A stretch of 56,524 nt of DNA from an uncultured Nodularia sp. (GCA_903911355.1 CAIWDD010000071.1:1-56524), one strand, 5' to 3'. Positions 45,512 through 54,813 are shown, counted from the stretch's first letter. Program-made: numbers and translations. Notes: generated by a model from the sequence alone, not told the origin.

Positions 45512-48500
45512 ATGTCCCTCCCAGAATTACGCGATCAAATTGCAAAATTAGTCACCACAGCAGAAAATATGCTGCTTTCTCGCCGTGCTGGTGAACCGGA
45601 GGAGAATACAAAAGATAATCTGATTGCACCTTTTCTAGATGCACTGGGTTATACAAGGGAATATCGCACCCCTGAAGGTTCAATTCGCAGTTTAATTGGA
45701 ACTACGACCTGGGTAGATTATTTGCTTCGTCCTGAAGTAAACCAGCATCCTAAACTAATGTTTGAAGCCAAAAGTTTATGGGATAAGAATATATGGAATA
45801 CAAATGAACAGCAAGTTTTAGATTATCTGAGAAATTACAGTCTAGATGTTGGCACACAAGAACCTGTTCTGTGGATTATCCTCTCAAATTTTCGGGAATG
45901 GCACATTTTAAGGTTACAGGATAAAAAACCTTTTTGGTCATTTACAATGGAGGAAATGCGAGATGATACTGAGCTTGTCAGCAGACTATATACTTGCCTC
46001 AGTCGTGATAATTCACGCAGTCATCGTCTAGAAGCATTTTACAGCGAAAAGACCAGAGAAGGATTAGGCACAAAATTTTTGGCTGATTTAAAAATTTGGC
46101 GTGTTATTCTTGCCAATGGCATCAAGAAATCACAACCTAATTTAAGTTTAGAAAAAGTCCGCGAAGCTTCTCAAGTTATTTTAAATCGTTTTTTGTTAAT
46201 TCGACTTTTAGAGACATTCAGCCGAGAAATGCCCTTCAACTATCTCGGCAGAGTTTATTATCACTGGCAGCAAAATTTCCCAGATTTACCATTCATTGAA
46301 GACCTCAGACGAGCTTTTCATAATACCTGGATAGGCTATAATACTGAACTATTTCAGCCTTCTTGGATTGATAAACTCATGATTGATGTTGAATACATTC
46401 AATCAATTATTGTCATAAATGCAGTGCATCCAGCAGGCATACTTGATACAATCACAGGAAATTTAACCAACTATCGCTCAATTTATAACTATGATTTTAC
46501 CACTCTAACACAGGATATTTTAGGTACTGCTTATGAACAGTTTCTAGCCCATCAATTAACTCTGGTGGGCGATGTTGTGAAAATTTTAGAAAATCAGCAA
46601 ACCCGCCAGCGCGAAGGAGTTTTCTATACTCCTGACTATATTGTTAATCGTATTGTATATCAAACTCTACAACCTTCAATTAAGCCTAAAATTGATGCGG
46701 CCATCGGTTTTTTGGAAGTAGGAGACTTTCATCAAGCTTATGCATTTGCAAGTTCAGTCTTAGACATGACAATAATTGACACTGCTTGTGGTTGTGGTTC
46801 ATTTCTTTTAGGTGCGTTCGATTATATACTGGGTGAAATTAAACGTTATAATCAAGCTTGTGCAACAGCTAAGATACCTGAAAACTTTGATTTATTTAGT
46901 CATGTATCAGTACAACCAATTATTAATCCTGAAGAACAGATCATCGTCAGAATGCTCCATGGGGTAGATAGAGACCCCCAAGCTGTGTTATTAGCAAAAC
47001 TGTCACTCTGGACAAAATTATTGCGATCGCGTCCTGATGAATATGGTAGACGCGGCGGGTCTATATATTCTCATCTTCCTGCACTAACTTTAAATATTCG
47101 AGTTGGAGATAGTTTAATACATTCTCCCGCAAATTTAGCACCATTTCAGGATTTACTAGGAATAGCCGCAGATTTAGCCAGAAATGCTAGAGATACTAAT
47201 CAAACTGAAATAGAAAGAAATCAAGCCGTTACTAAGTTTGAAACTAGCATTACATCAATCAATCAGCAGATTAATCCTGTTTTAACTGCCTTTTTTGCTA
47301 GTGATGAAAGTATACAATCGGTAGTGCATTTGATCAAACATAGAGAAGCTAATATCAAAGAATTAGGATTAATTCGCTCTTTTTTAACAGACGCTATCAA
47401 TCCTGAAAACTTAGATGAATGGACTGAAAAAAATTTAGAAGATTGGACAACTGCCGAATTAGCAAGAGTTAAATCTGAACTAATGACATTAGAAAATGCC
47501 TTAGAAGAAGTTGTTATTAAACGTCCATTTAACTGGTATGTTGAATTTCCTCATATATTTGATCCACAATTACCAGCAGCAGAACAAGGGTTTTTTGCTG
47601 CAATTGGCAATCCTCCCTATTTTAACGTTGATGCCATCTTTGGCAGAAATGCCCTAGAATTAAAATGGCTCAGGTATGCATACGCTGATATTTATACTGA
47701 TAAAACAGATATTTTATTTTATTTTATTAAATGGGGATTTGAATTGTTATGTGATCAAGGACGGCTGAGTTACATTGTCTCACGTTCTTTCATCCAAGGT
47801 GATAAATCCTCCAAATTGAGAGATTTTATCAGCCGCAAAACTAAAATTGAAAGTATAATTGATTTTTTAGGTCATAAAGTATTTAGGGCTGGAATTGCTA
47901 CTTGTATAATTTCTTTAATTAATAAGGATATATCAAGCAATGAACTAAAATTTTATGTCGAAAATGTGATCAATTTTGCCGATGTCAAATCTGTATTAAG
48001 TTCAGATAATCCTCTGAACAACTTTCCTGAAAATTCTGTTAAAACAGTAGAACTTCTACAACAAAGCTTAAGTTCATCTCGTTGGAGTATATCGCCATAT
48101 AATGGAATTTTCGCCATAATTGATTCTCAAGGAGTCAAACTCAGAGATTTACCTGAATGTGACTTAGTTGAACAGGGTATTCAAACAGGAGAAAACAGTG
48201 TTTTTGCACCTACTCATGGCTTTAGTTTTGAATTTTCTGAAGATATACTAGATATACTCAGCCCAATTGTGAAAAATTCTGGAATTTTTGCTTATGGATT
48301 TGTTCCCGATAATTCTTATTTGTTATATATTGAAAACAGTAACAGCTTTGAAGATTTACCAGAACCAATTCAAAAGTATTTGCTCGAAAATAGAGGTAAG
48401 TTGGAAAAAAGAGCAGCATATAAAGAAGGAAGTTGTCAGTGGTATGCTTTACAAAGATCAAGGCGTAAAGACCAACATTTTCATTTCCGCCCTAAAATTT

Positions 48501-49462
48501 TATGTCCATATCGTGCGAGTAATAATAGGTTTAGCATTGATTTAGAAGGTCAGTTGGCAGGTTTAACAGATACTACTGCTATATTTTTAAGAGATATATA
48601 TAATTACGATTCAGATAATCCAATAATTACTAGACTATATTTTCTGACAGCTTTACTTAATTCTAAAGTTCTTGAGTTCCGTTACACAGCATTAGGTGGT
48701 TTAGGAAAACTCACCAGTACAAGGATGTTTGAATACTTTGAAAATCAAGTTGGTGATTTGCCAATTCCCCAGTTGAAGGAACCTGAAAGTAATACTGATT
48801 ACCAAACTTTAGTACAGTTAAGTCGTGAAGCTCATCAGATTTGGCAAAATCGTTATCAAATTGTTACCACCTACCAATCTAAAGCTTCAGGAGTTACTTA
48901 TCAAGAAGTATCTTTAAATGAATATCACAGATTGACTGGAGATTATGCTACTGACATTGAGTGGGAAAGTTCTGATCCTCATCGAGAAGGACATCTATTA
49001 AAATTACAAATACAGGTGAGTGTCGATGGATATGTTATTTGGGGCGAAGTGAGCGATGATGAAGATTGGCAAGAGGGAAATCGTGAATGGATAGAAATAG
49101 CTCGTGTGAGTATTCGCACACCGCACTTGCGCCGATATCTTTTAGCAAGGCTGATTTATCTCACTGAGTTTGATTCATCTTTTCGTAATAAACGAAAGTT
49201 GTCTCGTGAAGGCGGAAATTTGGTCAATGCAGCCTTTGATGTTTTGAAAGTTAATCGTTATGATATCGATAGGTTTAGTAATCTTCGGGCTTTAGAAGTT
49301 ATTGAGCAAAGAGTTAGGCAAGAACTTGGTATATCAGAATTGGAAACAGTTTTATTAAGACAACTTGAAATCAGAAATCAAATTGATAGAATTGCCTATC
49401 GCCTTTATGGAGTAGAGGAGTATATCGATATTATTGAGCAAGCCTTGAAGGTTGTATTGTAG
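45512..49462 (+). CDS. second Type IIG-like restriction-modification protein (Eco57I-type)
   Basis: 1316 residues. The N-terminal nuclease-like pattern is D69 ('TTWVDYLLRP') and E85-x-K87 ('LMFEAKSLW'). SAM-binding motif 'DTACGCGSFLLG' lies near 422. The adenine methylase motif 'NPPYFNVDAIFG' lies near 699. A helical spacer (about 530-670) separates them. The C-terminal 500 residues are probably target recognition, with 'ALLNSKVLEFRYTALGGLGKLT' (as NSKVLEFRYTALGG). It is full length and solitary, and of a different subgroup from the protein at 1202-5011. Only about 70 bases separate it from the PEP synthase-like gene. AT-rich codon use relative to neighbours (many AAA/TTA/AAT) suggests acquired DNA. 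Recognition site unknown. Confidence 0.86.
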   Translation: MSLPELRDQIAKLVTTAENMLLSRRAGEPEENTKDNLIAPFLDALGYTREYRTPEGSIRSLIGTTTWVDYLLRPEVNQHPKLMFEAKSLWDKNIWNTNEQQVLDYLRNYSLDVGTQEPVLWIILSNFREWHILRLQDKKPFWSFTMEEMRDDTELVSRLYTCLSRDNSRSHRLEAFYSEKTREGLGTKFLADLKIWRVILANGIKKSQPNLSLEKVREASQVILNRFLLIRLLETFSREMPFNYLGRVYYHWQQNFPDLPFIEDLRRAFHNTWIGYNTELFQPSWIDKLMIDVEYIQSIIVINAVHPAGILDTITGNLTNYRSIYNYDFTTLTQDILGTAYEQFLAHQLTLVGDVVKILENQQTRQREGVFYTPDYIVNRIVYQTLQPSIKPKIDAAIGFLEVGDFHQAYAFASSVLDMTIIDTACGCGSFLLGAFDYILGEIKRYNQACATAKIPENFDLFSHVSVQPIINPEEQIIVRMLHGVDRDPQAVLLAKLSLWTKLLRSRPDEYGRRGGSIYSHLPALTLNIRVGDSLIHSPANLAPFQDLLGIAADLARNARDTNQTEIERNQAVTKFETSITSINQQINPVLTAFFASDESIQSVVHLIKHREANIKELGLIRSFLTDAINPENLDEWTEKNLEDWTTAELARVKSELMTLENALEEVVIKRPFNWYVEFPHIFDPQLPAAEQGFFAAIGNPPYFNVDAIFGRNALELKWLRYAYADIYTDKTDILFYFIKWGFELLCDQGRLSYIVSRSFIQGDKSSKLRDFISRKTKIESIIDFLGHKVFRAGIATCIISLINKDISSNELKFYVENVINFADVKSVLSSDNPLNNFPENSVKTVELLQQSLSSSRWSISPYNGIFAIIDSQGVKLRDLPECDLVEQGIQTGENSVFAPTHGFSFEFSEDILDILSPIVKNSGIFAYGFVPDNSYLLYIENSNSFEDLPEPIQKYLLENRGKLEKRAAYKEGSCQWYALQRSRRKDQHFHFRPKILCPYRASNNRFSIDLEGQLAGLTDTTAIFLRDIYNYDSDNPIITRLYFLTALLNSKVLEFRYTALGGLGKLTSTRMFEYFENQVGDLPIPQLKEPESNTDYQTLVQLSREAHQIWQNRYQIVTTYQSKASGVTYQEVSLNEYHRLTGDYATDIEWESSDPHREGHLLKLQIQVSVDGYVIWGEVSDDEDWQEGNREWIEIARVSIRTPHLRRYLLARLIYLTEFDSSFRNKRKLSREGGNLVNAAFDVLKVNRYDIDRFSNLRALEVIEQRVRQELGISELETVLLRQLEIRNQIDRIAYRLYGVEEYIDIIEQALKVVL

Positions 49463-49508
49463 TCTCAGAGGATGTTTGGAAAGTATTAAACAGGTAATTT
49501 TTATATTA

Positions 49509-49570
49509 GGGAACAGGGAACAGGGAACAGGGAACACACCGAAGGATTGGGAAGGATTGGGAAGGATTGG
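49509..49570. repeat. tandem arrays (GGGAACA)4 and (GAAGGATTGG)3
   Basis: A heptamer array at 49509-49535, then a 10-base unit repeated three times at 49541-49570. The heptamer is the inverted form of the run at 7059-7085. Confidence 0.85.
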
Positions 49571-49596
49571 GGAACAGACCGAAACAATAAAATCCA

Positions 49597-49637
49597 GTCC
49601 CCTCCCCTTACAAGGGGAGGGTTAGGGTGGGGTAAAA
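49597..49637. repeat. dispersed repeat D, copy 2
   Basis: Perfect stem CCCTCCCCTT/AAGGGGAGGG (49600-49621) followed by TTAGGGTGGGGTAAAAC. Related to 180-221. Confidence 0.75.
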
Positions 49638-49812
49638 CAATATTTCATACACTAATCATACCTTTTAAAACATCCTCTCAAGCACCACCACTTTCACTGG
49701 TATACCTCAACTGAAATAGGAAATTTAAAAGTTGAGAATCAAGTCAAAAAAAATTACCAAACAAGGGTGTTTTTTGACTTTCTTAATAAAATCAAAAAAC
49801 ACCACAAAAATA

Positions 49813-51000
49813 TCAATAACGGAAAATAGCTGCTACTGCTGTACTATTAGGCATTTGTTCTGAGTCCAGAGTGTATACTTTACCACCATTTTTCAATGTC
49901 TGAATAGCTGCCAAATCTAACATATCTTGATCATCTGGCTCTGGTTCTGAGTGTAAATCTACATTCATGGTATCTGGATTAAATTTGCCCCAAATTTGCA
50001 TATCCATCGGCACTAATATAGAATCAACCCTTTGGCAATAAGTCGCACAGACAACTTCTTTAATATCACTAGAAGTTGTACCAGTACCAGCTAGTTGTTG
50101 ATAAAGTGCCACAACTGACTCCTGATTTTGCCGAAACAAAGGTTCAACAATAGGCCAAGCCTGTTGATGCAATTCCTCCGGTTTCATAAGTTCCGGGTTA
50201 CCAGTAATACTTTCTGCGAGGAAGTAAGGATAAGTATTTGCCTGTTGATAAATGGGAAACAAATATTCAACCCCCATCAATAATAACGGAGAATTGTCCC
50301 CCCGGATTGTCTCGTGTACTGCCCGATCTACAATGTGACAAAATTGCAAGATACTTTGTTGATGTTGATCTCGGTCAGGACTTCCCTGTCCATGAACATC
50401 GCCAGGTTGTAGAAATGAACTGGCGGTTCCCCCCCTGGTGGGTGTACCAATACGATGTTGTACCCCTCTTTGAATATTCTCCTCTAGGAGAGCTACATCT
50501 ATACTCTCAGGCATATTTGGTACTTCCACCTCCTCAAGACTGTAGCCAGTTCCCTCAAATAGTCTGATATCTTTTTGACTCAGAGCTAGAAGATAAAACT
50601 TACCATCATTATTGATGAAATGCAGTAATGGCTTAAGATGGAAACGGTCACCAACAACTACCAATTCTTGAAACTCCATTGGTAGACGATAATAGCGGAA
50701 CATCTGGGGAGAGATAAAAATTGCTAGTCCCTTGTCTTGGTTTTCCCAAAAATCCGTTGTATCAAGTTCCCTTGCTGGCTGGAGGAAATCAATGGCTTGA
50801 GTATGACGAATACCGATGGCACATAAACGTTCCTCAGCTTCACGGATTAAATTTTTAAACCGAATGGGATTCTGTCGAATTTCTGGGCCCGCTTTTTGCA
50901 TAGGCATATACAAAGAAACACAAGGACTTTGGGGATTATCGACTAAAATTTTGAGTTCATCATGGGATAATATTGGCACTGTTGTTGAACTCCTAGTCAA
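49813..51000 (-). CDS. bacterial archaeo-eukaryotic release factor-like (baeRF) protein
   Basis: 395 residues. The opening 'PCVSLYMPMQKAGPEIRQNPIRFKNLIREAE' (PCVSLYMP then RFKNLIREAEERL), middle 'KPLLHFINNDGKFYLLALSQKDIRLFEG' and C-terminal 'VCATYCQRVDSILVPMD', 'GGKVYTLDSEQMP' follow the eRF1-like layout of the baeRF families defined by comparative genomics. The region corresponding to the peptide-release GGQ loop is not preserved as GGQ ('RGGTASSFLQPGD' may sit there). The role of baeRF proteins is not established; ribosome rescue or hibernation-linked functions are proposed. It is divergent from nothing nearby and has its own promoter region 51001-51193. Confidence 0.7.
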   Translation of the reverse strand: MTRSSTTVPILSHDELKILVDNPQSPCVSLYMPMQKAGPEIRQNPIRFKNLIREAEERLCAIGIRHTQAIDFLQPARELDTTDFWENQDKGLAIFISPQMFRYYRLPMEFQELVVVGDRFHLKPLLHFINNDGKFYLLALSQKDIRLFEGTGYSLEEVEVPNMPESIDVALLEENIQRGVQHRIGTPTRGGTASSFLQPGDVHGQGSPDRDQHQQSILQFCHIVDRAVHETIRGDNSPLLLMGVEYLFPIYQQANTYPYFLAESITGNPELMKPEELHQQAWPIVEPLFRQNQESVVALYQQLAGTGTTSSDIKEVVCATYCQRVDSILVPMDMQIWGKFNPDTMNVDLHSEPEPDDQDMLDLAAIQTLKNGGKVYTLDSEQMPNSTAVAAIFRY

Positions 51001-51193
51001 GAGAAACTAATCAAGCTCATTTCATGTCACAACAGGTTTGATTAATTTTCATCTTGCTTTTGACTTAAGTATGATACAGACTTTTTTTGAGCTAGATAAA
51101 CGGTTAGTTTGAAAGATTACTAATTTTTCCCAGGAGAGGATAAAATCACAGCCGCGATGTAGATATGCAAAAAATACATTACCATATGTATAT

Positions 51194-51691
51194 TTACTTA
51201 AACAGTTGGCAGTACTTATTTAATTCTGCTGCTAAAGCATCTGATTTTTTCCCTGCAGTTTCAGCGGCTAATGTCAAAGATTTATCAATTTCTGTTCTCG
51301 CTTTTTGGATTTGTTCCCTACTTGCTGGCGATGCTGCGGCATTTTTAGTTGTACCAAGAGCCTGAGATGCTTTGGCGATCGCTTGACTAAGATTATCAAA
51401 TATCTGGGCAAAGCTGCTTTGAAACTCTTTCAGATTCGGGTCTGATAAATTTAGTCGTTTTAAAGACTTAGTAATCACTTGCAAATCCCTTGAGAGTTGC
51501 AAGCTGGTTACTACCTGCTCTCCTTTCTTCGGCTCAATTAAAGAGTTCCCAACATTCACCAGCTGAATTAGTCGCTGACATTGGTTAAATTGATCCTCAC
51601 AACTACTCAGCAGTGGAGTAAAACTCAGACTAACGGTTGCAATCACAATCAACTTACGCCACACAGAAAATACCCCACCGTTATTTGTCAA
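51194..51691 (-). CDS. putative lipoprotein, helical, unknown function (165 aa)
   Basis: The N-terminal signal 'KLIVIATVSLSFTPLLSSC' has a lipobox-like end (C31). The rest is helical, with 'RLIQLVNVGNSLIEP' and a C-terminal coiled segment rich in Ala, Lys and Gln. The last part 'DALAAELNKYCQLFK' keeps one Cys. I do not recognise the family. It is probably an exported cyanobacterial protein anchored to a membrane. The start codon is ambiguous: the frame opens at 51691, about 12 residues before the hydrophobic core. Confidence 0.65.
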   Translation of the reverse strand: MTNNGGVFSVWRKLIVIATVSLSFTPLLSSCEDQFNQCQRLIQLVNVGNSLIEPKKGEQVVTSLQLSRDLQVITKSLKRLNLSDPNLKEFQSSFAQIFDNLSQAIAKASQALGTTKNAAASPASREQIQKARTEIDKSLTLAAETAGKKSDALAAELNKYCQLFK

Positions 51692-51809
51692 TCATACAGC
51701 AGATTACAAGTAAATAGGTACTATATGAATAGTAAAACCCTTGTGTATCGGGCATCTTCCCATGGTCTTACCTCACTTATTAATGGGTATGGAACCCAGC
51801 CACACTATA

Positions 51810-51829
51810 GCGCAGCGTGGCGTAGCCAC
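51810..51829. repeat. repeat A inverted copy past cbiO
   Basis: The complement reads TGGCTACGCCACGCTGCGC, only 7 bases downstream of the cbiO stop. Confidence 0.65.
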
Positions 51830-51835
51830 ACGGTA

Positions 51836-52600
51836 TCACCAATCAACTGGTAAACCCAACTGGTTTAAAGTCTCTCCGTCTTCTAACAACCCTTGAATCT
51901 CAGTATCTAATTGAATACCTCCACCAGACAAGACTAAAGCACGTTGAGTCACTTTCCCCAACCAATGTAACTCATGGGAGGCAATTAACATCACCTGTAC
52001 AGGCAAGTTTAACAATACTCGTGCTAAGTGCCGTCGCCATGCGGGATCAAGTCCGTTAGTTGGTTCATCTAAAATCAGAATTTGTGGCTCTAGGGCTAAA
52101 ATCGCAGCTATTGCAGCCAGTCTTCTTTGTCCTCCCGAAAGTTCGTGACAGGAACGGTGAGCATAGGCTTCTAAACCAAAATTTGCTAATAGTTCCCTGG
52201 CTCGGTCAATAGCTAGAGACGGGGAAATACCGTAATTACGCGGTCCAAAGGTAATATCCTCTAAGATAGTGGGCATAAATAGTTGGTCATTGGCATCTTG
52301 AAAGCCAAAACCGATATTACGCCTTAGCTGGGGAAGGGTTTTTGGTTCTAAGGGAATACCATTAATTAAGATTTTCCCCCCATGGGGTTGTTTTAAGCCG
52401 ATCAGGTTTTCTAATAATGTGCTTTTACCCGAACCAGTAGCACCCATTAACCCTACGCGATCGCCTGCATTCAAAGAAAAAGAAACATTTTCTAAGACTG
52501 GCTTCTGGTTACCGTATGCATATACCAGATTCTCCACCTCAATGACAGTGGGGCGGGGGTGATGTGTGGAAAGTTGGGAATCAAATGTCAAAGATTTCAA
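51836..52600 (-). CDS. cbiO: ECF-type Ni/Co transporter ATPase CbiO
   Basis: About 254 residues from a TTG at 52600 that overlaps the cbiQ stop (TTGA). The open frame also allows a TTG at 52654, but that would overlap cbiQ by 58 bases and adds a segment that does not look conserved. Walker A is 'GATGSGKST', the signature is 'LSGGQRRLAAIAAILA', Walker B is 'ILILDEPTNGLDP', and the switch His is in 'ASHELHWL'. It drives cobalt or nickel import together with CbiQ and CbiM. It is the last gene of cbiM-cbiQ-cbiO. Confidence 0.93.
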   Translation of the reverse strand: MKSLTFDSQLSTHHPRPTVIEVENLVYAYGNQKPVLENVSFSLNAGDRVGLMGATGSGKSTLLENLIGLKQPHGGKILINGIPLEPKTLPQLRRNIGFGFQDANDQLFMPTILEDITFGPRNYGISPSLAIDRARELLANFGLEAYAHRSCHELSGGQRRLAAIAAILALEPQILILDEPTNGLDPAWRRHLARVLLNLPVQVMLIASHELHWLGKVTQRALVLSGGGIQLDTEIQGLLEDGETLNQLGLPVDW

Positions 52601-53262
52601 AATACCCGCACTAAATTGTAAGAACTTATGGTCAAGCCAGATGCTAGGGCACAAGCGAACAACACCAAAAAACGCTGTTTTGGTTTGAATATCGCCTCTA
52701 CAGGTAACTGTCCATTGTAACCACGAATGACCATGGCAGCATAAACTCGCTCTGCTCTGTCTAAACTCCTAAGATATAAGGCTCCAATCATCGCAGCATT
52801 AGTATAGCGTAACCATGCTGGCTTACCATTTAAACCCCGCAGTTGAGCGCTACGCTGCATCCGTGTGACTTCATCCAGTACAATTTCCAGGTACTGCCCA
52901 GTTAATAATAAATTAGCCTTAATTGGTGCAGGTACGGGTAGGCTTTTGAGGGCAATAGCAAAACTATGGGGGGGTAAGGTTAATAAAAAACTATTCATGG
53001 TAACCAGACAAATAAGGGAACGTAGCAATAAAAAACTCGCTCGTTCCCACCCCATGGGTAAGGCCATGAATGAGAGGAAAATTAATTCAATACCGAGTAT
53101 TCCTGTTAGTTGGGGAATGGGTACGCGCAAAAATAACGCCCAAACAAGAGCGATCGCCCCATATATCCCCAAGCACAGCCAAGCATTATACTGTAGTAAG
53201 GCTGTCCCCACGACAATTACTAAGGACAAATGCAAACGCAAAGGCAAAGCAAGTTTAAGCAT
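52597..53262 (-). CDS. cbiQ: ECF transporter transmembrane protein CbiQ
   Basis: 221 residues with about five membrane helices. The cytoplasmic coupling region 'RMQRSAQLRGLNGKPAWLRY' and 'VYAAMVIRGYNG' contain the two Ala-Arg-Gly coupling motifs that dock onto CbiO. It overlaps cbiM by 8 bases (ATGCTTAA), so translation is coupled. Shorter than some CbiQ proteins but complete. Confidence 0.93.
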   Translation of the reverse strand: MLKLALPLRLHLSLVIVVGTALLQYNAWLCLGIYGAIALVWALFLRVPIPQLTGILGIELIFLSFMALPMGWERASFLLLRSLICLVTMNSFLLTLPPHSFAIALKSLPVPAPIKANLLLTGQYLEIVLDEVTRMQRSAQLRGLNGKPAWLRYTNAAMIGALYLRSLDRAERVYAAMVIRGYNGQLPVEAIFKPKQRFLVLFACALASGLTISSYNLVRVF

Positions 53263-54178
53263 TTTTGGGTTTTACCACTTTAGCAATGCCAAAAGCCGCA
53301 CCAAAGCTGACTATAGCTCCCAGAAGCCCGGCAATACTAGTACCAATCAATCCTAAAGATTCATGTTCGTAGTCAGCAAAAGGCGTTAATACTTGTACTC
53401 GCACTTCGTCGGCTAAACCGATAAAGTCTAAATCCTCAGCCACTTTTTCCAAACCATCAGGCCAGCCTGAAGCTACCAAAGATAAGACTCCAGCAATCAA
53501 GAAAATAGTCACCACAGGAACCAACCAAGCTTGAAACTGTTGCTGCTCCCCCGGTAGTAAGTCTGGTCTGGCTTTAGCTAGGTAAACCAAGACACCGCCT
53601 GTAATCAGACCTTCACCAATCCCAATGAGAATATGTACACCTGTCATCGCTGGTAAGACTATGTTAATGGGTGCTGTTCCGGAAATAGCTAACTGTAGGG
53701 CGCAAACTATGGCTACCACTACGATACTGATAGCCGCAGCAATACCAGCTGCTAGGGGTAAGCGTCCCTTGGAGCCTCCCAGGAGTCTTTGTATAGTTTG
53801 GGTTAATACCCAGCCGACCCAAACACTAATGATTGCCGCATTGAAAATATTAGCTCCCAGTGCGGTGATGCCACCATCGGCAAATAGTACAGCTTGAATG
53901 ATGAAAACTGTGGACATGGATAACATTGCAGCCCAAGGACTACCTAAAACTATGGCTGCTAGGGTTCCCCCCAATAAGTGACCACTTGTACCCCCGGCTA
54001 CGGGAAAATTGATCATCTGGGCGGCGAAAATAAAAGCTGTGGTTAGGCCGAGTATAGGTGCGCTACGCATCCCTAGCTCTTCTTGCGATCGCTTACAGGC
54101 AATCACCAATGCTACTGCACTTACTAAACTAGTAGCCCCAGCTACGGGAATTGAAATAAATCCATCAGGAATATGCAT
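53255..54178 (-). CDS. cbiM: ECF substrate-capture protein CbiM with fused CbiN-like (PDGLE) C-terminus
   Basis: 307 residues. The N-terminal 'MHIPDG' provides the metal-binding amino-terminal Met-His. Five to six helices follow in the CbiM part (1-230; 'MINFPVAGGTSGHLLGG', 'GVHILIGIGEGLITG'). Residues about 235-307 match the CbiN/NikN-like domain with the PDGLE motif (240-244) and a last helix. Fusion of M and N is common in nickel and cobalt ECF systems. Metal preference cannot be decided. A dyad sits 27 bases upstream of the start. Confidence 0.93.
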   Translation of the reverse strand: MHIPDGFISIPVAGATSLVSAVALVIACKRSQEELGMRSAPILGLTTAFIFAAQMINFPVAGGTSGHLLGGTLAAIVLGSPWAAMLSMSTVFIIQAVLFADGGITALGANIFNAAIISVWVGWVLTQTIQRLLGGSKGRLPLAAGIAAAISIVVVAIVCALQLAISGTAPINIVLPAMTGVHILIGIGEGLITGGVLVYLAKARPDLLPGEQQQFQAWLVPVVTIFLIAGVLSLVASGWPDGLEKVAEDLDFIGLADEVRVQVLTPFADYEHESLGLIGTSIAGLLGAIVSFGAAFGIAKVVKPKNA

Positions 54179-54204
54179 TATCTACTCTGTATGAATGTAT
54201 TAAA

Positions 54205-54220
54205 TGTGTAGAATTACACA
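54205..54220. promoter_or_regulatory. dyad TGTGTA-GAAT-TACACA upstream of cbiM, candidate operator
   Basis: Perfect 6-bp arms with a 4-base spacer, 27 bases from the cbiM ATG, in the position expected for a metal-responsive repressor. A partly similar sequence (AATGTAATTAC) lies 10 bases farther upstream. The regulator is unknown. Confidence 0.45.
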
Positions 54221-54542
54221 GCCAAATAATGTAATTACAGGATCACATTAACAGAAAACATAATTTCTCTGGCTTTTACAATGCCATCTTGGGGGATTTT
54301 AACCTGTTATTCAGGTAATTGTGATCATAATTTTTTAGTTCAAAAATATACTTATTTGTCGGAATGTTAAATTTTATTTCTCACCCTGTTGAAACTGGCT
54401 GTGTAGCTTTGGGGGGTGATATGCTGGAGTATGATATTTGCAATTAATTTGGTTAATCCTGACCTTGGTAATCTGAATTGCGCCAGGTTTGTTTCTTGGA
54501 TGGTGGGCTTTTGTCAGTTTGCTAGTGAGACAGCTAAACGTC

Positions 54543-54580
54543 GAAAAAATATCACCACGCTCTAAGATTAAACGTGGTGA
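54543..54580 (-). terminator. intrinsic terminator of the small coiled-coil gene
   Basis: Stem CACCACG/CGTGGTG (54573-54579 and 54553-54559 on the plus strand) followed on the minus strand by ATATTTTTT. Confidence 0.85.
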
Positions 54581-54621
54581 ATCTGGAAACCTGTGTAAAC
54601 AGGATATTATATCTGAGACTG

Positions 54622-54813
54622 TCAAACTTCTGAGTTGTTCTCGGTTAGACGTTGTTGTTTAAGGTTTTGTAATTGCTCTAACAAAGAATTTACTTCTGCT
54701 TGGAGGTGTTGAAGTTTCGCGTGTTGGTCTTCTTGATAATAAGACCTGGTGACATCGCTAACCCAGAGAGTCTGGGAGGGACGTTCGGAAACACTAGATG
54801 AACAAGTAGGCAT
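54622..54813 (-). CDS. small coiled-coil protein of unknown function (63 aa)
   Basis: MPTCSSSVSERPSQTLWVSD start, then 'QHAKLQHLQAEVNSLLEQLQ', a regular heptad pattern typical of a short coiled coil. It has no signal or membrane helix. The terminator 42 bases downstream supports expression. I do not recognise it; similar short helical proteins occur across cyanobacteria. Confidence 0.6.
   Translation of the reverse strand: MPTCSSSVSERPSQTLWVSDVTRSYYQEDQHAKLQHLQAEVNSLLEQLQNLKQQRLTENNSEV

Larger units (their letters stand above)
49463..49812. other. 350-base repeat-rich convergent gap
   Basis: Contains two tandem arrays and repeat D (listed separately), then AT-rich DNA with GGTGTTTTTTG and its inverted form (about 49766-49805, CAAGGGTGTTTTTTGA... 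AAAAACACC). The latter could terminate the baeRF-like gene transcript. No gene. Confidence 0.65.
54179..54621. other. 443-base region upstream of the cbiMQO operon
   Basis: Contains the dyad at 54205-54220 and AT-rich promoter-like DNA. The terminator of the small coiled-coil gene is at 54543-54580. I saw no cobalamin riboswitch, because the conserved B12-box core is absent. A minus-strand frame at 54374-54625 crosses the terminator and looks non-coding. Confidence 0.6.

Noticed and set aside
49509-49570. CRISPR array
   Set aside because: Unit lengths of 7 and 10 bases without spacers; these are simple tandem repeats.
54179-54373. Cobalamin riboswitch upstream of cbiM
   Set aside because: The conserved B12-box core was not found; only a short dyad is present.
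54374-54625. 83-codon minus-strand frame
   Set aside because: Runs through the terminator of the neighbouring small gene and has a non-protein-like composition.
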